From: an uncultured Thermomicrobium sp.
GTDB taxonomy: Bacteria; Chloroflexota; Chloroflexia; Thermomicrobiales; Thermomicrobiaceae
NCBI GenBank assembly: GCA_938028665.1
Contig: CALIMB010000014.1
Span: forward strand, 27,939 to 91,938
Direction: 5' to 3'
Length of the DNA: 64,000 nucleotides
The first letter of the stretch is position 1, and the number at the start of each line of letters is the position of its first letter. Both the position numbers and the translations under genes were made by a program. The notes beneath the pieces are model-generated. The model searched no databases, was not told where the DNA came from, and worked only from the letters and a program-made list of their open reading frames with translations. Of this stretch, positions 54,299 through 63,529 are shown in pieces.

Positions 54299-56059
54299 TC
54301 AGCCGCGGAACCAGTTCGCGATAGGCAGTCGGCGATCACGACCAAATGCGCGCGGCGTCAGCTTGACCCCTGGAGGGGCTTGGCGCCGCTTGTATTCAGC
54401 TCGATCAACCATGGCGATGACACGATCGACAATCTCTGGAGCGAAGCCTTCGCGGATCAGCTCTTCTCGTCCCATATCATGTTCGACGTACAGTTCGAGT
54501 AACGGATCGAGAATCTCGAATGGCGGAAGGGTATCTACGTCTTGCTGATTAGGACGGAGTTCCGCAGAAGGAGGCTTTGTGAACACGCGTTCGGGAATAA
54601 CCGGCGAGATACTGTTGCGGTACCGTGCAAGCTCGTAAACGAGAAGCTTGGGCACGTCTTTGAGAACCCCAAATCCCCCGGCCATATCGCCATACAATGT
54701 TGTGTAACCACAGGCCATCTCGGACTTATTGCCGGTCGTAAGAACGATAGGGCCGAAGCGATTGGAATAGGTCATCAGAATCGTGCCACGGAGACGAGCC
54801 TGGAGATTTTCATCAGCGACATCCGGTTCTTCCGGTTGATTACCTAACGGCGCAAGCAGCTCACGGAAGGCACGGTGGACTGACTCGATAGGAATGACGA
54901 GGAAGCGGATTCCCAGATTTTGGGCAAGCGCTTCAGCATCCTCGATGCTGTGCCGCGAAGAATACCGACTCGGCATCGAAAGACCGGTGACATTCTCCGG
55001 CCCGAGGGCATCTGCTGCGATGCAGGCGGTCAGTGACGAGTCGATCCCACCAGAGAGACCAATGACCGCAGTACGGAAGCCTGTCTTGCGCACATAGTCA
55101 CGGACGCCGGTGACAAGGGCTTGGTAAATCTCAGCAGTGCCCTCAAGTGGTCGCCGTTGTCGACGAACATGCTCCGGTAGTGGCGGGAGCTGTCCATCTG
55201 GCACTGGTAAGGGAATTTCGCGGTCGATGACAGGGAGCTTGGGCTGCGGCTCGGAACGCGCAAGCCACCGTCGCCGCGGATCGTGGAGCCAGCTGGAAAG
55301 CACACGTGCGACAGGTAGGTCGACGATGACGAGGTCCTCTTCGAAGGAGGCACCTCGAGCGAGAATCGTTCCGTTTGGGTCAAGGACAATGCTGTTTCCG
55401 TCAAAAACAAGCTCATCCTGGCCGCCAACTAAGTTGACGTATGCAAGATAACAGCCGCAATCAGAGGCACGGGTTTGCAGCATGGTCTGGCGTTGTTGCC
55501 ATTTGCCACGATGATATGGCGAGCCGTTGATGTTGACGAGGAGGTCGATTCCCTGTGTTGCGAGGCTGCTGGCTGGTCCCACCGGATACCAAATGTCCTC
55601 ACAGATCGTCACGCCAAAGCGCAGATTTCCCCAGAGGAAGCGGTATGTCTTGGTTCCACGGGCGAAGTAGCGATCTTCATCGAACACACCATAGGTCGGC
55701 AGGTGGTGCTTCGGCACGACGGTGACGAGTTCGCCTCGAGCGAGGACAGCTGCTCCATTGTAGAGCATGCCTCCTTCCACCCAGGGGACGCCAACGATCA
55801 GTACCCGATCAGGGACGGCATCGAGCAATTGGAAGAGTGCACGGCGGGCTGCCTCGATGAAGCTAACCTTGAGGAGGAGGTCTTCTGGTGGATAGCCAGG
55901 AATGACAAGCTCGGGGAAGGCGATGATGGAACTACCAAGTTCTGCTGCCTGCCGTGCCAGGTCACGAATCAAACGGACGTTGCCAGAAAAGTCACCAACT
56001 GTTGGATCGACCTGTGCGAGTGCAATCCGCCAGGTATCGCGTGTCACCTCGTCTGCCAC
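54299..56059 (-). CDS. nadE: Glutamine-dependent NAD+ synthetase
   Basis: NadE makes NAD from nicotinate adenine dinucleotide. The 586-residue protein is the two-domain form: an N-terminal nitrilase-type glutaminase with catalytic Glu (IAFPELVIPGYPPEDLL), Lys (VVPKHHLPTYGVFDE) and Cys (GVTICEDIWYP), then an ATP-pyrophosphatase synthetase domain with AVIGLSGGIDSSLTACIA. The GTG start follows AAGGAAG. It is divergent from recN with 138 bases between. Confidence 0.96.
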   Translation of the reverse strand: MADEVTRDTWRIALAQVDPTVGDFSGNVRLIRDLARQAAELGSSIIAFPELVIPGYPPEDLLLKVSFIEAARRALFQLLDAVPDRVLIVGVPWVEGGMLYNGAAVLARGELVTVVPKHHLPTYGVFDEDRYFARGTKTYRFLWGNLRFGVTICEDIWYPVGPASSLATQGIDLLVNINGSPYHRGKWQQRQTMLQTRASDCGCYLAYVNLVGGQDELVFDGNSIVLDPNGTILARGASFEEDLVIVDLPVARVLSSWLHDPRRRWLARSEPQPKLPVIDREIPLPVPDGQLPPLPEHVRRQRRPLEGTAEIYQALVTGVRDYVRKTGFRTAVIGLSGGIDSSLTACIAADALGPENVTGLSMPSRYSSRHSIEDAEALAQNLGIRFLVIPIESVHRAFRELLAPLGNQPEEPDVADENLQARLRGTILMTYSNRFGPIVLTTGNKSEMACGYTTLYGDMAGGFGVLKDVPKLLVYELARYRNSISPVIPERVFTKPPSAELRPNQQDVDTLPPFEILDPLLELYVEHDMGREELIREGFAPEIVDRVIAMVDRAEYKRRQAPPGVKLTPRAFGRDRRLPIANWFRG

Positions 56060-56197
56060 CGTCGCTTCCTTCTCCTCTCTTCACAGCAGTTGCTTGCATC
56101 TCAGTGTAGCAACGGTCAGCGGTGCTCGGTGCCGTACAATTTGGATCAGCATCCGATACGAAGCGGCCCGAACGGGCTCGGATGGATCAGTGGAACA

Positions 56198-57943
56198 ATG
56201 TTGCTGCAACTCACGATCCGGAACCTGGCTATCATCCGTGAAGTCCAATTGGAGTTCGGTCCGGGCTTCACCGCGTTGACCGGGGAGACAGGGGCTGGAA
56301 AGTCGATCCTCATCGACGCGTTAGGGCTCGTGCTCGGAGCACGTGCCTCGAGTGATCTTGTCCGAACCGGAGCATCGCGCGCCTGGATCGAGGCGGTGTT
56401 CGATATCTCTCACCTAAGCTCCGGTGAGTTCACTGCGACACTCGCTGAGTTTGGGATCGTGCCGGAAGACGATCAGCTGATCCTTTCCCGGGAAGTGCAA
56501 GCGAATGGCCGCAGTGTCGCTCGGGTCAATGGGCAGGCTGTGCCTGCAGGGCTGCTGGCGACGATCGGCGCGGCTCTGGTCGATATCCATGGGCAGAGCG
56601 ATCATCTTTCGCTTCTCAAGACCGAGCGGCAGCTGGAGCTTCTTGATCGCTTTGCCGGAGTGCTCCCGCTGCGCAGTGAATTGGCGCGGACGGTCCGCGA
56701 GTTCCGGGCGACGCTGCGCGAACTCGATCAGCTTCGCGCTCAAGAGCGCGATCGAGCGCACCGCATTGATTTGCTGCGTTACCAACTTCAGGAAATTGCG
56801 AACGCTCAGCTGCGGCCAGGCGAAGAAGAAGAGCTGCAACGGGAGCGAGCTCGATTGCAGAATGCCGAGCGTCTCGCGATGCTCGCTGCAGAGGTGGTCA
56901 ACAGTCTGGACGGGGAAGACTACGCGCCGCTGGACGTGCTGCGCCGTGCAAGCTTACGCTTAGAGGAGCTTGCACGATTCGATCCTGAGCAGCAAAGTGT
57001 CGTCGGGCAGCTCCGAGAAGCGCTCTACAGCCTTGAAGATGTCGTGCGAACGATGCGCGCGTATGCGGAGACGATTGAGTCTGATCCGAATCGCCTGGCA
57101 GCGATTGAAGACCGCCTCGAAGTGCTGCGGCGCCTTAAGCGTAAGTATGGAGGAACGCTCCAAGAGATTTTGAGCTATGCTGAGCGGGCGCGACGTGAGC
57201 TGGAGATGTTGGAATCGAGCGACGAGCGGATCGCTGAGTTGGAAGCACGAACCGAGGCGCTTGCGGCTCAGGTTGTTCAGCGAGCTGAGCAGTTGAGCCA
57301 GCGGCGGCGCCAAGCGGCGATCGCGTTGGAACGGGCGATGAGCGAGGCGATGCGGGCGCTCCGGCTTGGCCAAGGGATTTTCACCGTGCTGTTTGATGAT
57401 CCGGCGCCTCCAGAGCTGCTTGTGGAGCGTGCGGCGACCTGCAGTGAGCACGGTTGGGATCGGGCAGAATTTCTCATCGCGCCGAATCCTGGTCAGGAAC
57501 CGCGGCCACTCGCGCGGATTGCTTCCGGTGGTGAGATGGCACGGTTGATGCTGGCCTTGAAATCGATCTTGTCCGAAGTGGATGAGACACCGACACTCGT
57601 CTTTGACGAGGTCGATGTGGGGATTGGAGGTCGGAGTGCACAAGTTGTGGGTGAACGGTTGTGGCAACTTGCTCAACGACATCAAGTCATTGTGATTAGT
57701 CACCTTCCACAGATCGCAGCATTCGCAGATCGTCACTATAAGATCATGAAGCAAGTCGAGGGAGGAACGACAGAAACTCTCGTCCACGAGCTCCGTGGAG
57801 AAGCGCGACTTGAGGAGCTGGCAGCAATGATGGATGGTCTACCAATCACGCCAGAGTCGCTCGCCAATGCACGGGCGATGGTAGAGCGTGTCGCGCAGCG
57901 GAAGGCAGCACTGGCGGGCATTCGTGTGGGCTCGAGCAGTTGA
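56198..57943 (+). CDS. recN: DNA repair protein RecN
   Basis: RecN is an SMC-like ATPase for double-strand break repair. The 581-residue protein has Walker A GFTALTGETGAGKSILIDAL near the start, a long coiled coil (about 150-390) and a C-terminal head with the ABC signature RIASGGEMARLMLALK, Walker B TLVFDEVDVGIGG and VISHLPQIAAFAD. The frame is open back to 55475, but that part is the antisense of nadE; ATG 56198 gives the family's usual N-terminus. Confidence 0.95.
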   Translation: MLLQLTIRNLAIIREVQLEFGPGFTALTGETGAGKSILIDALGLVLGARASSDLVRTGASRAWIEAVFDISHLSSGEFTATLAEFGIVPEDDQLILSREVQANGRSVARVNGQAVPAGLLATIGAALVDIHGQSDHLSLLKTERQLELLDRFAGVLPLRSELARTVREFRATLRELDQLRAQERDRAHRIDLLRYQLQEIANAQLRPGEEEELQRERARLQNAERLAMLAAEVVNSLDGEDYAPLDVLRRASLRLEELARFDPEQQSVVGQLREALYSLEDVVRTMRAYAETIESDPNRLAAIEDRLEVLRRLKRKYGGTLQEILSYAERARRELEMLESSDERIAELEARTEALAAQVVQRAEQLSQRRRQAAIALERAMSEAMRALRLGQGIFTVLFDDPAPPELLVERAATCSEHGWDRAEFLIAPNPGQEPRPLARIASGGEMARLMLALKSILSEVDETPTLVFDEVDVGIGGRSAQVVGERLWQLAQRHQVIVISHLPQIAAFADRHYKIMKQVEGGTTETLVHELRGEARLEELAAMMDGLPITPESLANARAMVERVAQRKAALAGIRVGSSS

Positions 57944-57987
57944 AGGTACGGTCAGGGGTCGTGCGGGTCAGTGAAGGAAGGTGCGTT

Positions 57988-58299
57988 GTGCAGCCGAATT
58001 TGCGTCTCTTGAAGCAGGTTCAAGAGCAACTGGCAAAGGTTCAGGCTGAGTTATCAGAATTGGTGGTTGAGGGATCGGCAGGTGGCGGGGCGGTGCGCGT
58101 AGAGATTGATGGACTACGGCACGTGCGACGTGTGCGACTGGATCCGGCAGTGGTCCAGGCAGGTGATACGGAAATGCTGGAGGACCTGATTGCGGCGGCT
58201 GTCAACGACGCGCTACGCCGTGTCGATGAAACAGTCACGGCCAAGGTCGGTGCGTTGGCTGGAGGGCTTGGGCTTTCGTTCCCCGGTGGATCTCTGTGA
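57988..58299 (+). CDS. Nucleoid-associated protein, YbaB/EbfC family
   Basis: The 103-residue protein has the family layout: N-terminal helix QPNLRLLKQVQEQLAKVQAELSE (split here), a strand rich in Gly-Val (GGGAVRVEIDGLRHVRRVRLDP), then EMLEDLIAAAVNDALRRVDE and a Gly-rich tail. EbfC-type dimers bind DNA loosely. GTG 57988 is preferred because GGAAGG precedes it. The usual partner genes recR and dnaX are not adjacent. Confidence 0.88.
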   Translation: MQPNLRLLKQVQEQLAKVQAELSELVVEGSAGGGAVRVEIDGLRHVRRVRLDPAVVQAGDTEMLEDLIAAAVNDALRRVDETVTAKVGALAGGLGLSFPGGSL

Positions 58300-58324
58300 G
58301 AAACAGTCATGAAGCTAGTGTAGT

Positions 58325-59200
58325 TGGGGGTTAGGAAGACGGTACCCTTGGAGCGCTGGCTGTAAATTGTGGATCTAGCGGAGGCCTTAGGTTTCGAGTG
58401 CTATCGGGCGCTCTGATCACTTTTTGGTTGTTGGTACTTCCGAACGGACTTCCCTTGCGCTGTGACCGTCGTTGGCTCTGAGCATCGGAGTAAGCTGTTT
58501 CTCCGGGCAGTCTCTCTCCAGTCACTGTTCGTTTTCCGGGAGAACTCGCCTAGTATGTGATCGCGCTCGATCACCTCGGAGGCGATGCTTCGAGCTAGGT
58601 TTGTGCGGGAGAGGTCGATCAGGAGCGTCGAGCGTTCGAGTTTTGCTGCCGCCAGAGGGCGAGGACCCAGAGCGCCGCTGTGAGACGCTCGCGATGATGC
58701 GGCTGCTGTGGACTGGGGGCCGGCAACCTTTTATCGGCAACAGTGTTCTCTAAGCCCGACGACTCGTGTCGAATGTGCTCCCCCTATCATGATTGGTGGG
58801 GCGGAGAGTGAAAGATGCTGCGCCTTGTGGCTAGGTTCGTTCATGGTATGGAATCTGAAGCTCACGGGTCCAGCAAGATTCCGATGAAAGGACGAGCCTC
58901 TCTGCGTTTCCTATTTGCGGTTGTGCGGGAGTCTCGCGACGAATCAGTGGAACCTTGGCGGCAGGGTGTGTGATGAACCGGACAAGGATGGGAGCTCCTG
59001 GCGCAACCGACGCGGCGAAATGAGAATCTGGGGTGGGGAGTAACCGCTCTACTTCACGCAACGGGACGACGCAGACAAGTTCTTGGCCTAACTGCGCTGG
59101 TGTTAGTGGTTCGGTGGACGACCTGGGGAAATTGTCGCTCAGCTCGGCGCGTTGGCCATATGTGGCTGTGACCTACGGACAGAGGATGCGTGATCTAAAC
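58325..59200 (+). pseudogene. Decayed LLM-class oxidoreductase gene
   Basis: Pieces in all three plus frames line up in order with the intact LLM gene at 60441. Near 58340 a GQED-like start is followed by LGALAV; at 58560 IALDHL matches VALDHL; at 58690 RCETLAMMRLLWTGG matches the RLLWTGE segment; at 58790 the intact PIVIGGRGERR appears as a GGAESER-like version; at 59110 GGRPGEIVAQL matches VGTPGEIIEQI. Many stops and frameshifts lie between. Gene order and spacing are kept over about 870 bases, so this is a whole decayed copy, not a fragment. Confidence 0.75.
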
Positions 59201-59959
59201 GATAGCGACCGTTTGGCTATGAAGCTCTCCTTCTACACGTGTGAGCGCGGAGAGTGCTTCGAGCGATCAAGGGTGGGGTCTTGGTGCGTTTACTGGAGTT
59301 GTAAAAGGTAAAAGATGATCATGTTTGCCTTGGAATGGTTGTGTTTGCCTTGGAATGGTTGAGTTTGGCACACGTCCCGGGTTGGGAAGAGGTTCGTTGC
59401 CTAATACTTCGGGCCCATGGGAACCATTCAGGAAGACATGATTTGGCAAGATTGGCTGTCGGTTGCCGAGCTGGTTAGCGGCTGGCATTTGAGTCACGCG
59501 GAACATCCGATCACTTCTGGACTGTCTCTTTGGAGGCTGCACGCTCGACCCTGGCAATGGAGTTAGCGCTTATGACGGCGGCGTGGCGGACCTCGCGTGC
59601 ACGTCTCGGGTAGTCTGTCTCACCGACCACGTCCTGGCACCTTAGGCAGCTCCCGCAATACGCATTCGCCTCAAATTGTCTCTGTGGACAGTACATTCTG
59701 CGGTATCGGAGCAGGTTGGTGGAGGCGACAGCATCAGGCGTTTGGATTGCAACTTGAACTACCTGGTATCCGGGTCGAGTGACTATGAGGGCCTCAATAT
59801 CATTCGAGTGTTGGGATGCAGGAAGCTGGTCCGAGGTGCAGGACGCTTCATTGATGGTGCAAGAGTTTGCCCCACTCCACTTTTGGTACGGCAGCGTCCC
59901 GACTTAGATTGGAGGTGGCAGAGCAGGCCACATACTCCGTGCGGTCGCGGAGTTCGCTG
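59201..59959. other. Gap after the LLM pseudogene
   Basis: The stretch has a short tandem repeat (59321-59360). A 61-codon minus-strand frame (59511-59696) contains four cysteines (MYCPQRQ, AYCGSCLRCQDV) and looks coding-like but has no start signal. It may be another relic. Confidence 0.4.
59321..59360 (+). repeat. Two-copy 20-bp tandem repeat
   Basis: The 20-base unit TGTTTGCCTTGGAATGGTT plus one variable first base occurs twice without a gap (59321-59340 and 59341-59360), differing only at that first base. A fragment of a third unit (GTTTGGCA-like) follows. Confidence 0.85.
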
Positions 59960-60298
59960 ATGAATAGGGATTCGTCCTTCCCCAGACGTATCTCTGAAAA
60001 AACGATTGTTCGAGAATTGTGCCAGCAATTGGAGCGCGATGGAGCATCGATCTACCCAACACTCCTGGTCACTTCCTCTACGGTCTTGGCTGCTCGCGGG
60101 CTGCCCTGCGAGCACGGCATGCTGTGTTGCGCGCTGGTGGGGGAGCGGAGGGAGATACACCCGGGCCTAAACGAATTCTTTGAAGATCTCGAGCGGAGTT
60201 GGTCGCCCATTAGCGCGCACGAGGGAGAGCGTCAGTCATATGTGCAGCTAGGCGGAATGGGGTCTGTGGCGTATCATGCTGCACGTGTTCGACCGTGA
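59960..60298 (+). CDS. Hypothetical protein, possibly frameshifted near its end
   Basis: The ATG at 59960 has GGAG eight bases upstream. The 112-codon frame has a protein-like composition (EKTIVRELCQQLERDGASIY, EIHPGLNEFFEDLERSW). Near 60276 coding character moves to another frame (LHVFDREDFDELGLMVREVW, stop at 60368), so the real protein may have been about 135 residues. I do not recognise it. Confidence 0.35.
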   Translation: MNRDSSFPRRISEKTIVRELCQQLERDGASIYPTLLVTSSTVLAARGLPCEHGMLCCALVGERREIHPGLNEFFEDLERSWSPISAHEGERQSYVQLGGMGSVAYHAARVRP

Positions 60299-60440
60299 GG
60301 ATTTCGACGAATTGGGCCTTATGGTGCGAGAAGTGTGGCGTACCGTTGCCGATGGAGCCATAGTGTAGATCGGGGACACAGGAATTGTACGTTGGGTGCA
60401 TCTCCGTGCAGGAGTTAGCTCCGGGAAGGAAGGAGCGCAT

Positions 60441-61403
60441 ATGCGCATCGGGATCATGGTGGAGGGGCAGGAGGACGTTACCTGGGAGCGCTGGTTCCGC
60501 GTCATGGTCCTGGCCGAAGAACTGGGCTTTGATTCGCTGTGGCGTTCGGATCATCTCTTCTCGGTGCTGGGCGTCGTGGAGCGGGAGACACTGGCGCTTT
60601 GGCCATCGCTCACTGCGGTCGCGCTTCGCACAAGTCGGATTACGTTTGGACAGCTTGTTTCACCGGTAAGTTTCCGGCATCCTGTCGAACTAGCTCAGCA
60701 GGCGGTCGCGCTCGATCACCTCTCCAGTGGACGGTATGTGTTGGGCGTGGGTGCTGGGTGGTATGAACGAGAGCACCAAGCCTTTGGTTTTCCGTTACTC
60801 TCGGTACGCCAGCGGATGGACCGACTGGCGGAAGCACTCGAAGTCATCAGGCTGCTCTGGACAGGTGAGGTGGTCTCTTACCAAGGGACCTACTACCAGC
60901 TTGAGCAGGCGCAGCTTCGCCCCCGACCTTTGCGAGCGGCCGGAGTACCGATTGTGATTGGCGGAAGAGGAGAGCGCCGTACTCTGCTGCTTGCCGCCAA
61001 ATACGCAGTCGAGTGGAACGTCACCAACGTCGGCTTGGAAGAGCATGCGCGAAAGATTACGCTCTTGCGTGAGCATTGTCGGGCGATCGGGCGAAATCCG
61101 GAGACGATTATCTGTTCATGGATGGTAGCGCACCTAATTGGTCGTGATAACTCGGAGCTAGAGGAGCGAGCTGTCCGGTTGCGGCAGTGGTTCCCCACCT
61201 GGAGTCGGCTCAGCCCCGCGGAGGTGATTGCAGAGGCGCGGCGACGGCATTGGCTCGTCGGCACGCCTGGCGAGATTATTGAGCAGATCCGGGTACGTGC
61301 CGCGATCGGCGTGCAGCGCATCATGCTCCAAACCTTCGATCTTGATGATGTTGACGCACTGCGCCTGGTCGCGTCGGAGGTCATACCGGCTTTTGCCGAG
61401 TGA
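60441..61403 (+). CDS. LLM-class (probably F420-dependent) oxidoreductase, second copy
   Basis: The 320-residue protein is a luciferase-like barrel with FDSLWRSDHLFSVLG, ITFGQLVSPVSFRHPVEL, ALDHLSSGRYVLGVGAGWYE, HQAFGFPLLSVRQRMDRL, VIRLLWTGEVVSYQG and PIVIGGRGERRTLLLAAKYA. The substrate is unknown. ATG 60441 has AAGGAG six bases upstream. It is convergent with the flavoprotein gene, 18 bases apart. A decayed relative lies 2 kb upstream and another intact relative at 13842. Confidence 0.88.
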   Translation: MRIGIMVEGQEDVTWERWFRVMVLAEELGFDSLWRSDHLFSVLGVVERETLALWPSLTAVALRTSRITFGQLVSPVSFRHPVELAQQAVALDHLSSGRYVLGVGAGWYEREHQAFGFPLLSVRQRMDRLAEALEVIRLLWTGEVVSYQGTYYQLEQAQLRPRPLRAAGVPIVIGGRGERRTLLLAAKYAVEWNVTNVGLEEHARKITLLREHCRAIGRNPETIICSWMVAHLIGRDNSELEERAVRLRQWFPTWSRLSPAEVIAEARRRHWLVGTPGEIIEQIRVRAAIGVQRIMLQTFDLDDVDALRLVASEVIPAFAE

Positions 61404-61421
61404 TCTGGAGTACCGGGGGGA

Positions 61422-62987
61422 TCATCCCCCGCGGCGCTCCAGATCAGCAAGAACTTGCAAGGCGCAATTGCGACCGGGGGCGCCGAAGACTGCTCCACCG
61501 GGCCAAGCTCCCGAGCCACACAGATAGAGTCGTTCAATCGGCGACTCGTACCCAGAGAAGCCGGGTGCAGGTCGAAAAGCGAACATCTGGTCGGGCGTGA
61601 TTTCGCCATGGAAAATGTTCCCACCAGTGATGCCGATGATCTCTTCGATCTCGCGCGGACCGAGGACGGCCATGTGTTCGATCGCGTCCCAGATATTTGG
61701 GGCATACTCGGCGAGGGTATCGATAATGGTATGCCCGATCTCGTCCTTGCGTTCTGCCCAAGTCCCCTCGGCAAGATCATATGGAGCGTACTGAACGTAG
61801 AGCGACATAACGTGCTTGCCTGGCGGGGCGAGGCCGTCTTCCGTCGCGGACTGGATATAACAGTCCATGAACGGACGTGCCGAGGGACGTCCATGCTTGC
61901 AGTCTTCCCAGGCCCGCTCCAGATAATCGATTGATGGGTTAATCACGATGCCGCCAGTATGTTGCGGGCCGACTGCCGTACCGGGGTAGCAACGGAAATT
62001 GGGAAGCTGGTTGAGACCGAGCAAGACCTTGACCACCGACCCTTTGATTTTCATCCGCGCGATCGCTTCCCGGAACGACGGTGGCAGGTGATGTGCGGAA
62101 ACCATACGGAGAAACGTTCGCTGCGGGTCGGCATTAGAGAGGATCGCACTGGCGGTATAACGGCGACCGTCGCAAAGTCGCACACCGCGTGCAACGCCGT
62201 CGCTGACGTCGATCTCGGCAACTTCAGCATCGGTAAGGATGCTGACACCATGGTCGCGACAAAAGCCGGCAAGTGCTTCGGCGATTGTGCCCATCCCACC
62301 GCGGACGAATCCCCAGGCTCCTTGATGACCATGAAGATTGCCGAGCAAGTGATGGAACTTGACGTAGGCAGTCCCTGGTGACGTGGGACCGAGGTTAACG
62401 CCAATCACTCCGCCAGTGCAGAGTGGGGCCTTAATTTGCTCACTTTCAAAGAAGGAATCTAGCACCTCAGCGATACTCTTCATCAAGAGGGTGCGGAGGT
62501 CCTCGAGTCCTTCTGGCCCCTGGAACGCCTGCTCGAGTTCTGCCAGGGTGGGAGCGGATCGGAGAAGGAACGGACGGAAACGTGCGATCATGCGGATCCA
62601 CATCGCCCAGTAATCATCCCAGCGTTCGGCGTCGCGGCGCGAAAACTTGCGCAGTTCCTCGTGTGTGCGGTGTTCGTCCAGAAAAACCATGAGGTAGCGA
62701 CCATCTGGAAAGGGGACGAAATATTGTGGGTCGAACGGTCGCACCTCGTACCCGTACTTCGGGAGCTCAAGGTCACGTACGACTTCGGGGAGAAGTAAGC
62801 TGCAAACATACGAGCAGGTGGAGAGTCGGTAACCTGGAAAGTGTTCCTCGGTCACGGTGGCCCCGCCGATGATGGAACGCCGTTCGAGCACGAGCACACG
62901 CTTCCCGGCCCGGGCCAGATAACCGGCCGCGATGAGGCCATTGTGGCCGGAGCCGATAACAATCGCATCGTAGTCCGGCTTCGTCAT
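61422..62987 (-). CDS. Phytoene-dehydrogenase-like FAD oxidoreductase
   Basis: The 521-residue flavoprotein begins with the dinucleotide motif AIVIGSGHNGLIAAGYLARAG and LVLERRSIIGGATVTEE, has GGMGTIAEALAGFCRDHGV in the middle and the C-terminal FAD motif LYLCGSGAWPGGAVFGAPG. It belongs to the CrtI/PYROXD2-like group, but it is not a clear carotenoid desaturase and no crt genes are nearby. GGAGGAG lies directly before the start. The substrate is unknown. Confidence 0.85.
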   Translation of the reverse strand: MTKPDYDAIVIGSGHNGLIAAGYLARAGKRVLVLERRSIIGGATVTEEHFPGYRLSTCSYVCSLLLPEVVRDLELPKYGYEVRPFDPQYFVPFPDGRYLMVFLDEHRTHEELRKFSRRDAERWDDYWAMWIRMIARFRPFLLRSAPTLAELEQAFQGPEGLEDLRTLLMKSIAEVLDSFFESEQIKAPLCTGGVIGVNLGPTSPGTAYVKFHHLLGNLHGHQGAWGFVRGGMGTIAEALAGFCRDHGVSILTDAEVAEIDVSDGVARGVRLCDGRRYTASAILSNADPQRTFLRMVSAHHLPPSFREAIARMKIKGSVVKVLLGLNQLPNFRCYPGTAVGPQHTGGIVINPSIDYLERAWEDCKHGRPSARPFMDCYIQSATEDGLAPPGKHVMSLYVQYAPYDLAEGTWAERKDEIGHTIIDTLAEYAPNIWDAIEHMAVLGPREIEEIIGITGGNIFHGEITPDQMFAFRPAPGFSGYESPIERLYLCGSGAWPGGAVFGAPGRNCALQVLADLERRGG

Positions 62988-63467
62988 CTTCTCCTCCTTG
63001 CTGATCCAGTACTACCTTCGGTGTCAGTGGTATCGTCGCTGATTTCGCTTCTTCCTGCAAGGGGACTGCATCTATCCGAGTTTCCTTGTTGAGCACGGCT
63101 ACTATTCAGGAGATTGGGATACTTTGTGCACGCTGCTCGTGCCTCTCTGTGAGTCTGAGTGAGTGGCGAGACGACAGACGGAGCTACCGTACCCTCGCGG
63201 ATCCGTCAGACCATAGTGGTCAGCTGTGCTGAGGCACGCTGCCCCATATCTCTGCGGCGGGCTCTTTCCCCATTGGTGCCCTGCTTCCAGAAGAGCGTTG
63301 CATGGGTACGCAAACCAAGAGAACGGGGTAGATCAGAAAGTGGTTGCAATCACTGCCGAGTCACGGGAGGACATGTCAGCATGGTGCGCGACGAAGAGGG
63401 GAGAAAGCCATTCAGGGTAGGGGTGAGGCTGCAATGGGATAAGCGCCCCGGTGTCCCACAGAAGGCA
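62988..63467. other. Intergenic gap without a recognised gene
   Basis: It separates the flavoprotein and cytochrome c genes on the same strand. The 120-codon plus-strand frame (63159-63521) has no ribosome site and reads as random basic sequence. I saw no RNA gene. Confidence 0.45.
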
Positions 63468-63493
63468 ATGCCCAGCCTGCAACGGCTGGGCAT
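63468..63493 (-). terminator. Hairpin downstream of cytochrome c gene
   Basis: A perfect ten-base stem (ATGCCCAGCC / GGCTGGGCAT) with a six-base loop follows the cytochrome c stop on the minus strand. The tail is TTGCCTTC, so it is a weak but plausible terminator. Confidence 0.55.
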
Positions 63494-63529
63494 CCGCTGG
63501 AGGTGCGGTAGTTTAGGGTGAAGCTACGG

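Noticed and set aside
55475..56197. Upstream extension of the recN reading frame
   Set aside because: The extension is antisense to the well supported nadE gene, and the family N-terminus begins exactly at ATG 56198.
61422..62987. Naming the flavoprotein crtI
   Set aside because: FAD motifs fit the wider CrtI/PYROXD2 group, but the sequence is not typical of carotenoid desaturases and no carotenoid genes are adjacent.
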